Assembly (NCBI RefSeq): GCF_900100875.1
Contig: NZ_FNKQ01000002.1
Span: 124,001-188,000, forward strand
Reading direction: 5' to 3'
Origin: Halopelagius longus
GTDB taxonomy: Archaea > Halobacteriota > Halobacteria > Halobacteriales > Haloferacaceae
DNA: 64,000 nucleotides
Shown in pieces: positions 58,343 through 64,000 of this stretch. How positions within the stretch are numbered: the stretch's first letter is position 1; each line of letters begins with the position of its first letter. The notes under the pieces were generated by a model. The model worked only from the letters and a program-made list of their open reading frames with translations. It ran no database searches and was not told the origin of the DNA. Made by a program: the position numbers and the translations under genes.

Positions 58343-59347
58343 TTACAGGTCCAGACCGCGGACGGAGACGCCTTCGCCCTCCTCGATACGTCCGATGACG
58401 CGGCCGTCCGTCTCGGCGGCGAGGGCTTCGGCGTCCTCCGGCGGGAGGGCGGCGACGAACCCGGTCCCCATGTTGAACGTGCGGTACATCTCCTCGTCCG
58501 TGACGTTGCCCTCCGACTGGACGAACTCGAACACCGGGTGTGGGTCGAACGCGTCCTCGACGACGTAGCGGAACTCGCCCATTCGTTCGAGGTTCGTCCA
58601 CCCGCCGCCGGTGACGTGCGCGGCGGCGTTGACGCCGTGTTCGCGCATCGGGTCCAAGAGGTGCGCGTAGATGCGCGTCGGTTCCAGCAGGGCTTCGCCG
58701 ACCGTCTCGTACCCCTCGAACGGACAGGGGTCGGTGTACTCGTGGTTCCGCGTCGCCGCCTTCCGCGCGAGGGTGAGGCCGTTCGAGTGAATGCCCGACG
58801 ACCGGAATCCGACGAGGGCGTCGCCCGCCTCCGCCTCGCCGGGGAAGACGGCGTCCTTTCGCGCGAGGCCGGCGCAGGTGCCCGCGAGGTCCAGTCCCTT
58901 GATGACCTCGGGCATCACCGCCGTCTCGCCGCCGATCAGTTCCATGTCGGCCTCCTCGGCACCGGCGGAGAGTCCCTCGCCGACCTGCTGGGCGAACTCC
59001 TCGTCGGGCCGGTCCACGGCGAGGTAGTCCACGAACGCGACGGGGCGGACGCCCGCGGCCACGAGGTCGTTGACGTTCATGGCGATGCAGTCGATGCCGA
59101 CCGTCGAGTAATCGGAGAGAGCCTCCGCGACGATGAGTTTCGTCCCGACGCCGTCCGTCGCCAAGGCCAGATACCGGTCGCCGATGTCGAGCAGTCCGGC
59201 GTAGTCGCCCTCGCTCTCGCCGACGGCACCGATGAGGGCCGCCGTCGCCGCCTCGCTCGCGTCGATATCGACACCCGCGTCGGCGTAGGTCAGTTCCTCT
59301 CGCTCCTCGTCTTCGACGGGGTCTCCACCCGCGCCGGTGCCAGTCAT
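58343..59347 (-). CDS. purM: Phosphoribosylformylglycinamidine cyclo-ligase
   Basis: 334 residues. The ATP-grasp-like AIR synthase motifs are present: LTYADAGVDIDA, DGVGTKLIVAEAL, GIDCIAMNVNDLVAAGVRPV, and later GGETAVMPEV and SSGIHSNGLTLAR. PurM closes the imidazole ring of AIR in purine synthesis, using ATP. The ATG at 59347 follows a TTTTGC box on the minus strand about 27 bases upstream. No other purine gene is adjacent. Confidence 0.94.
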   Translation of the reverse strand: MTGTGAGGDPVEDEEREELTYADAGVDIDASEAATAALIGAVGESEGDYAGLLDIGDRYLALATDGVGTKLIVAEALSDYSTVGIDCIAMNVNDLVAAGVRPVAFVDYLAVDRPDEEFAQQVGEGLSAGAEEADMELIGGETAVMPEVIKGLDLAGTCAGLARKDAVFPGEAEAGDALVGFRSSGIHSNGLTLARKAATRNHEYTDPCPFEGYETVGEALLEPTRIYAHLLDPMREHGVNAAAHVTGGGWTNLERMGEFRYVVEDAFDPHPVFEFVQSEGNVTDEEMYRTFNMGTGFVAALPPEDAEALAAETDGRVIGRIEEGEGVSVRGLDL

Positions 59348-59660
59348 GTGCGAATCCGCGCGGTGGCGGAGCAAAAGATGCTCGGTCCATCTTCGGTTCG
59401 TTCCGGTCCGCGTTCGGTTCGGCCCCACCTACGCCGGCCCGTGACACTCGCTAGGGAGTGATTTACTGCCCACCGAGACCTACCGATAGTGTGAACGGTT
59501 CTACGGCCTCAGAATCCTCCGTGAAACTTCTAAACGTCTCTCGTCAGTTCGTGAACGGTTAGTGAAACGTCGTGTTCGGGTGAACGGTTGGAAATTCACG
59601 CCAAGGCTCGTACCCCTATATGTTCCCCCGACCTGTAGGAGTGTACGACGGTTCCCAACT
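59348..59660. promoter_or_regulatory. Control region between purM and the small membrane protein
   Basis: 313 bases without a gene. The minus-strand purM promoter occupies about 59370-59380. The plus side holds the GTGAAC/GTGAAA repeats at 59491-59589 (separate entry) and the TATA-like CCTATATG at 59615-59622 before the gene at 59661. Confidence 0.55.
59491..59589. repeat. Repeats GTGAACGGTT / GTGAAAC spaced about 30 bp
   Basis: GTGAACGGTT is at 59491-59500, 59551-59560 and 59580-59589. The related GTGAAACTTC is at 59521 and GTGAAACGTC at 59562, and an inverted TTCAC is at 59595-59599. The main copies are 30, 30 and 29 bases apart, close to three helical turns, so a protein could bind each from the same DNA face. 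This looks like a multi-site operator upstream of the gene at 59661. Confidence 0.6.
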
Positions 59661-59906
59661 ATGTCAAGCGTCTCTTCCCACCACAACGAAACCCCCCTTC
59701 GCCGAAGCATCGGCGTCGCAAGCACCGCCGCCAAGATGGGTCTCCGCTCGATGGAGGCCGTCACCTTCTGGGCGGCAGTCCTGCTCCCTTTCGCCTATCT
59801 CCCCCTCCTCTTCGGCGGCCTCGGCGAGAGCGAACAGCTCGTGTTCGCCGCGCTGTTGGCGGCGAACGTGTTCGCCCTCGTCGTCGGTCACGACCACGGC
59901 CGCTGA
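59661..59906 (+). CDS. Small two-helix membrane protein (81 aa)
   Basis: 81 residues. A charged N-terminus (MSSVSSHHNETPLRRS) precedes two hydrophobic helices (about 33-53 and 57-76), ending in a His-containing VVGHDHGR. I recognise no family. It is preceded by a TATA-like CCTATATG and, further up, by a series of GTGAAC repeats, so it is probably a regulated gene. It is convergent with the M50 protease gene, across a 248-base pyrimidine-rich gap. Confidence 0.6.
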   Translation: MSSVSSHHNETPLRRSIGVASTAAKMGLRSMEAVTFWAAVLLPFAYLPLLFGGLGESEQLVFAALLAANVFALVVGHDHGR

Positions 59907-59979
59907 GGACGCTCTCGGACCCGCTGACGGCGGCCCTCCGCGCCCTCCAGGTGCCCCCGACCCGAACCGCTTCGGCGTC

Positions 59980-60104
59980 TCCGTTCGCCCTCCGCTCTCT
60001 GTCGTCTCCTGCTCTCCTTCGCCTCTTCTCCGCTCTGCTCTTTCGCTCTCTCGCTCTCCGTCGCTCTTTCGCTCTCTACCCCCTCTCTTCTCCGCTTCGC
60101 TCCG
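59980..60104. repeat. Pyrimidine-rich tract downstream of the M50 protease gene
   Basis: By my count about five-sixths of the bases on the plus strand are C or T. The unit GCTCTTTCGCTCTC occurs at 60037-60050 and 60063-60076 (26 bases apart), among further CGCTCT steps. It lies between convergent genes. It could terminate transcription (U-rich on the plus strand) or form a triplex or mirror structure. No coding frame is convincing. Confidence 0.55.
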
Positions 60105-60154
60105 CGTGGGAACTCCGTATCGGCGCCGAGTGCGAACGGGACGGACTCGGGCCC

Positions 60155-60793
60155 TCAGAAGCCGAGTCCGGAGAGGAACGCCCCGGCGGTCAAGAGCACC
60201 GAGGTGACGAAGACGGCGAGGAAGGCGAGTTTGCTCCAGCCGAACACCGTCTTCCCGTCGAGGGAGCCGAACGGGAGCATGTTGAACGCCGCCAGAAAGA
60301 GGTTGATGAGGACTCCGCGACTGCCGAGAAGCGAGAGGAACGACGACCCGAGGGTGACGCCGCCGACGAAGACGGGGACGAAGACGGCGGCCAAAAGTAG
60401 GTTCGTCACCGGCCCGGCGAGGGCGATGAGGCCGTGCTGACGGTCCGTCAGTCTCCCGCGGTGGTACACCGCGCCCGGCGCGGCGAAGATGAAGCCGACC
60501 ATCGCGCTCATTATCGCCAGAAACAGCATTCCGTAGTCGGCGCGGAACTCCGCGATTTGGCCGAACCGGACGGCGACGACTTTGTGCGCGAGTTCGTGGA
60601 GCAGAAAGCCCACGCCCGCGGTGAGCAGACTGACGAGGAACGGGCCGGCGACGCCCCCGCCCAGGACGTTCGCCAGCGCTCGCTGACCGCCCCCGGCGAA
60701 GAAGATGGCGAACGCCAGACCGAGCGCCATCCACGCGACCAACAGGTCGCGGAGTTCGCGGGAGCTGAATCTGAGTGTCGAGTTCGTACTCAT
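60155..60793 (-). CDS. M50 / site-2 protease-family intramembrane metalloprotease
   Basis: 212 residues with about six membrane helices. The zinc motif is HELAH (H66-H70) in the second or third helix and a loop with SLDGKTVFGWSK replaces the usual NPDG near the C-terminus, giving the third ligand. This is a short, minimal member of the family without a PDZ domain, of the kind that cleaves transmembrane segments. It is 52 bases downstream of the TraB gene on the same strand, so the two are probably cotranscribed. The substrate is unknown. Confidence 0.83.
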   Translation of the reverse strand: MSTNSTLRFSSRELRDLLVAWMALGLAFAIFFAGGGQRALANVLGGGVAGPFLVSLLTAGVGFLLHELAHKVVAVRFGQIAEFRADYGMLFLAIMSAMVGFIFAAPGAVYHRGRLTDRQHGLIALAGPVTNLLLAAVFVPVFVGGVTLGSSFLSLLGSRGVLINLFLAAFNMLPFGSLDGKTVFGWSKLAFLAVFVTSVLLTAGAFLSGLGF

Positions 60794-60845
60794 GAGTGTG
60801 GTGTCTCGTGAAGCGTTCGAGGGGGAGGGAATTGGGCCTTGCGGG

Positions 60846-62516
60846 TTAGGAACCGCCGGTCAGCGCGCCCCAGACGATGTCCCACCCGTTCCGCGCGCCT
60901 TCGAGCATCAGTCGCGTGACGCCGTCGGCGCCGCCTAAATCGAGCGCGAACAGCGGCAGGACGTACGCGACGAACAGCAGGGAGGCGACGACGCTGCCGA
61001 CGTTCGTCGCCGCGACGACCATGATGAGGCGGAACAGCGGCACGTCGAACATCTCCGAGACGAGCTCGTCGAGCGGTTTCTCCTCGTCGTCCATCAGTTC
61101 GTTGAGCGTACCGATGTCGCTGACGTTCACCGGCGTGTGGCGAAGCTCCATGTAGCCCGTGAACCAGCCCGGGGCCAGAAGCGGGTTGATGGACGTCATC
61201 CACGCGACTGCGCCGCCGACGAGGGCCGAGAGCCACCGCGACCCGGCGGCCTTCGCGAGTCCGGCCGCGAAGACGCCGTTGATGAGGAACCACGCGAGGA
61301 ACAGCCGAATCAGCGCGCTGTTGCCCACCGTCGAGAGCGCGAGCAGGACGAACGACGCCACGGCGACGAGCGAGATGAGCGTCCCGACTATCTTCCCCCA
61401 CGGAAAGCGTCCCGACGTCGTCCCCGTTATCGACGACATCGGCGGCAGGTCCTGGGGGAATCGGAGGTAGTGTTCGATGCCCTCGCGGTGGCCCGCGCCG
61501 ACGACGGCGACGACGTTCGCGCCCGACTGCCGGAGGCCGACGAGTTGGTGGGCGATGTAGGCGTCGCGTTCGTCGATGAGGGCCTCCGCGCCGCCGGGCG
61601 AGAACGCGCGGAACTCCTCCATCATCGCGCTCACGACGTCCGTGTCGGTCATCTTCGACATGTCGAACTCCTCGACGTCGTCGCCCGCGCCGCCCCCGAA
61701 CGCGCCGACGACGACGCCGGTGGCCGCACCGAGGGTCACGCCGGTCAGGAGTCCGAGCGACATGCTGCCGACGATGCGGACGAAGAACGGGCCCAGCGAC
61801 GAAACGAGTGGGTCCGCGACGCCGAGTCCGAACCCGGCGACGCCGCCGAGGGCGACGCCGACGCCGACTGCGGCGAGGGCGCGGTCCTCGGCGTCCAACG
61901 CCGCCGCGCCGAGAATCCAGACGAGAGCGCCCGCGGCGACGGCGACGACGGCACCGCCGGTGGCGCGGGCGAGAATCGACATCCCGATGCCGAGGCTCCC
62001 GCCGACGATGGCGATCAACGCCCCGATGAAGACACCGGAGAACAGGCCGAGGACGACGCCGACGCCCCGCACGTCGCCGAGTCCGAAGGCGAGGCCCCCG
62101 ACCATCCGCAGTTTCTCCAGCAGGCTCATCCGCGACCAGAAGCGCTGCATCGTCTCTTGGATGTCGCGGTCCACGAGGGCGACGTCGATGCCGAGTTCCT
62201 CGGCCGTCTCGACGGCGGCGAGCATGTCCGCGCCGGGTTCGACGTCGAACCGTTCGCCCAACTGCGCTTGGACGTACGAGAGCATCCAGTAGGCGATGAA
62301 CTGGAAGACGGTGTTTCCGCGGAGCAGGTCTCCGGGTTCGATATCGTCGGGGGTGCCGCCCTTCATCGACCGATAGCGGCCCTCGTCGAGTTCGACGGCG
62401 ACCACGTCGGGGCGGTCCTCTTCTATCGCGTCTTCGACTTCGCGGATGCTGTCGGCGGAGACGTGCGCGGTGCCCACGACCCGGACGCGACCCTCTCCGG
62501 TCGCTTCCTCACTCAT
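60846..62516 (-). CDS. TraB-domain membrane protein
   Basis: 556 residues. The N-terminal TraB/PrgY domain (1-150) contains VVGTAHVSADSIREVEDAIEE, DVVAVELDEGRY and, in its second part, VAVVGAGHREGIEHYL. Several hydrophobic helices are inserted (about 160-270) and a C-terminal membrane part follows (about 370-556, IVGTLISLVAVASFVLLAL and beyond). TraB/PrgY proteins are proposed proteases or peptide sequesterers; this archaeal form has a much larger membrane part. The downstream neighbour is an M50 protease, which suggests a joint proteolytic role. Confidence 0.82.
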   Translation of the reverse strand: MSEEATGEGRVRVVGTAHVSADSIREVEDAIEEDRPDVVAVELDEGRYRSMKGGTPDDIEPGDLLRGNTVFQFIAYWMLSYVQAQLGERFDVEPGADMLAAVETAEELGIDVALVDRDIQETMQRFWSRMSLLEKLRMVGGLAFGLGDVRGVGVVLGLFSGVFIGALIAIVGGSLGIGMSILARATGGAVVAVAAGALVWILGAAALDAEDRALAAVGVGVALGGVAGFGLGVADPLVSSLGPFFVRIVGSMSLGLLTGVTLGAATGVVVGAFGGGAGDDVEEFDMSKMTDTDVVSAMMEEFRAFSPGGAEALIDERDAYIAHQLVGLRQSGANVVAVVGAGHREGIEHYLRFPQDLPPMSSITGTTSGRFPWGKIVGTLISLVAVASFVLLALSTVGNSALIRLFLAWFLINGVFAAGLAKAAGSRWLSALVGGAVAWMTSINPLLAPGWFTGYMELRHTPVNVSDIGTLNELMDDEEKPLDELVSEMFDVPLFRLIMVVAATNVGSVVASLLFVAYVLPLFALDLGGADGVTRLMLEGARNGWDIVWGALTGGS

Positions 62517-62539
62517 TGTACTCCGCTTTCGGGGCACGG

Positions 62540-62546
62540 TTTTTAC
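62540..62546 (+). promoter_or_regulatory. TATA-like box of the glycerate kinase gene
   Basis: TTTTTAC is centred 27 bases before the ATG at 62570, predicting a leaderless mRNA and fixing this start against the longer in-frame extension. Confidence 0.5.
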
Positions 62547-62569
62547 CCTTGTCGGAGCGTCTCGCACGT

Positions 62570-63955
62570 ATGCGCGATGTCACGTTAGACGCCGACGCGC
62601 CCACGTCGGCGCACGAGACTGCGTTGGCCTGCCTGCGAGACGCCATCGAGGCGGTTCTCCCGTACCGCGTCGTCCGCGACTCCGTGTCGCTCGACGGCGA
62701 GACGCTCCGGGTCGCAGAGGAGTCGTACGACCTCGGCGACTTCGACCGAATCGTCGTCGTCGGAGGCGGGAAGGCCGCAAACGGCGTCGCGGACGCCCTC
62801 GAAACCGTCCTCGGCGACAGAATCGACGCGGGGGCCGTCGTCACGCCGAACCCCGACGAATCGGACGCGTCGAACGGGTCGGCGGGGTCGAGCGACGGCG
62901 GCCGAATCGAACGGTTACCGGGCGACCATCCCGTCCCCTCCGAACGCGGCGTCGAGAGTTCGCGCCGTCTCCTGGAGGTTCTCGACGGCGCGGACGAACG
63001 GACGCTCGTCCTCGCGGCGATAACCGGCGGCGGCAGCGCCGTGATTCCGACGCCCGCCGAGGGCGTCTCGCTTTCGGACCTGCGGACGACCACCGACGAA
63101 CTCCTCCGGTCGGGCGCGGACATCTCGGAACTCAACGCCGTCCGCAAGCACCTCTCGACGCTCAAAGGCGGGGGACTCGCCGAACGCGCCGCGCCCGCGA
63201 CGGTGGTCGGACTGATGCTCAGCGACGTGGTGGGCAACGACTTGGGCGTCATCGCCTCCGGACCGACTGCGCCCGACGAGACGACGTACGACGACGCCCT
63301 GTCGGTGCTCGACCGCTACGACCTCTCGGTGCCCGAGTCGGTGCGCGACAGACTCGAACGCGGGGCCGCCGGCGAACTCGACGAGACGCCCACCCGCGGG
63401 GACGCCGTCTTCGAACGGGTGCACAACCACGTTCTCGCGGACGGGCACACGGCGCTCTCGGCGGCCCGCGAGGCCGCCCGCGAACGAGGGTACGACGCGC
63501 TCGTCCTCTCCTCGCGCGTCCGCGGCGAGGCGCGCGAGGCGGCGAAGACGCACGCCGCCGTCGCCGAGGAGGCGGCGGCGACGGGCGACCCCCTCTCGCC
63601 GCCCGCCGTCGTCCTCTCCGGCGGCGAGTGCACCGTCACCGTCCGCGGCGACGGCGAGGGGGGCCCCAACTTGGAGTTCTGCCTCTCTTCGGCCCGCGAG
63701 TTGGACACCCGCGCCGTCGTCGCCGCCGTCGATAGCGACGGCGAGGACGGCGGCACGACCGTCGCGGGCGCGGTAGTGGACGAGGGGACGGTCGAATCCG
63801 AGGACGAGGCGGCGGCGGCACTCGCCGAGAACGACGCCCTCCCGTACCTCCGCGAGAGGGGGACGCTGATTCGGACGGGCCCGACGGGGACGAACGTCAA
63901 CGACCTGCGGGTGGTCGTCGTCGGGGGCGAGGCGGGCCACGCCGCGGACGACTGA
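62570..63955 (+). CDS. Glycerate 2-kinase (DUF4147/MOFRL family)
   Basis: 461 residues. The N-terminal DUF4147 part has IVVVGGGKAANGVADALE (with the conserved Lys), HPVPSERG, AITGGGSAVIP, NAVRKHLSTLKGGGLA and GLMLSDVVGNDLGVIASGPT; the C-terminal MOFRL domain holds VLSGGECTVTVRG and ends in TGPTGTNVNDLRV. The enzyme phosphorylates D-glycerate to 2-phosphoglycerate, linking glycerol or nonphosphorylating Entner-Doudoroff intermediates to glycolysis. It is the last gene of the window, and 45 bases follow. Confidence 0.9.
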   Translation: MRDVTLDADAPTSAHETALACLRDAIEAVLPYRVVRDSVSLDGETLRVAEESYDLGDFDRIVVVGGGKAANGVADALETVLGDRIDAGAVVTPNPDESDASNGSAGSSDGGRIERLPGDHPVPSERGVESSRRLLEVLDGADERTLVLAAITGGGSAVIPTPAEGVSLSDLRTTTDELLRSGADISELNAVRKHLSTLKGGGLAERAAPATVVGLMLSDVVGNDLGVIASGPTAPDETTYDDALSVLDRYDLSVPESVRDRLERGAAGELDETPTRGDAVFERVHNHVLADGHTALSAAREAARERGYDALVLSSRVRGEAREAAKTHAAVAEEAAATGDPLSPPAVVLSGGECTVTVRGDGEGGPNLEFCLSSARELDTRAVVAAVDSDGEDGGTTVAGAVVDEGTVESEDEAAAALAENDALPYLRERGTLIRTGPTGTNVNDLRVVVVGGEAGHAADD

Positions 63956-64000
63956 GGGTAACGGCACCGAGAAATTGTGACGGCGGACGTGGCAACAAGT

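Overview
This is a GC-rich stretch of a halophilic archaeon, most likely a member of the Haloferacaceae (Haloferax / Halogeometricum type). The grounds are strongly acidic predicted proteins, G/C third positions, many leaderless genes with a TATA-like box 25-30 bases before the start codon, haloarchaea-restricted small families (DUF5800, DUF7344, DUF7520-like), and both DNA gyrase and topoisomerase VI. The order psmB, GCS2-like ligase, DNA ligase, Topo VI / gyrase, arginase, NDH-2, acs, dnaJ/dnaK/grpE, NSUN methyltransferase agrees with my memory of Haloferax chromosomes. I see no tRNA, rRNA, CRISPR array, insertion sequence or integrase. The window reads as ordinary core chromosome.

Layout. 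0.1-9.4 kb: DUF5800, a bactofilin-like protein, a DUF4349 lipoprotein, YchF, a DUF7344 regulator, an NhaC antiporter, an aminotransferase, an XPB helicase and an HD hydrolase. 9.5-15.3 kb: a lipoprotein, a small membrane protein, Bax1 (partner of XPB), then a copper cluster (CopB-type ATPase, Cys-rich storage protein, small Cys protein). 15.4-23.7 kb: RNA m5C methyltransferase with a separate PUA-like partner, proteasome assembly chaperone, an archaeosortase substrate, then the grpE / dnaK / dnaJ chaperone block. 23.7-33.9 kb: cupin, CobW GTPase, two mini Zn-finger proteins, Zn-alcohol dehydrogenase, acetyl-CoA synthetase and an AMP-binding fragment, GNAT, two small membrane proteins, cytidine deaminase and uridine phosphorylase flanking a secreted metalloprotease.

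34-48 kb: NDH-2, an HTH regulator, an SDR sugar epimerase, a DUF389 membrane protein, arginase/agmatinase, then gyrB-gyrA divergent from top6B-top6A, so DNA supercoiling and decatenation are encoded at one locus. 48-64 kb: hydrolases, a CDGSH protein, an MBL hydrolase, ATP-dependent DNA ligase, a GCS2-family ligase, proteasome beta, UPF0212, an XRE-CBS regulator, cytochrome P450, purM, an M50 protease with a TraB protein, and a glycerate kinase.

The items most worth a second look are a nested four-helix structured-RNA candidate (3576-3660), a series of perfect hairpins between dnaK and dnaJ (22283-22413), a set of GTGAAC/GTGAAA repeats at about 30-bp spacing (59491-59589), a tandem duplication of about 86 residues inside Topo VI subunit B, an XPB-Bax1 pair split by opposite-strand genes, and the copper storage cluster.
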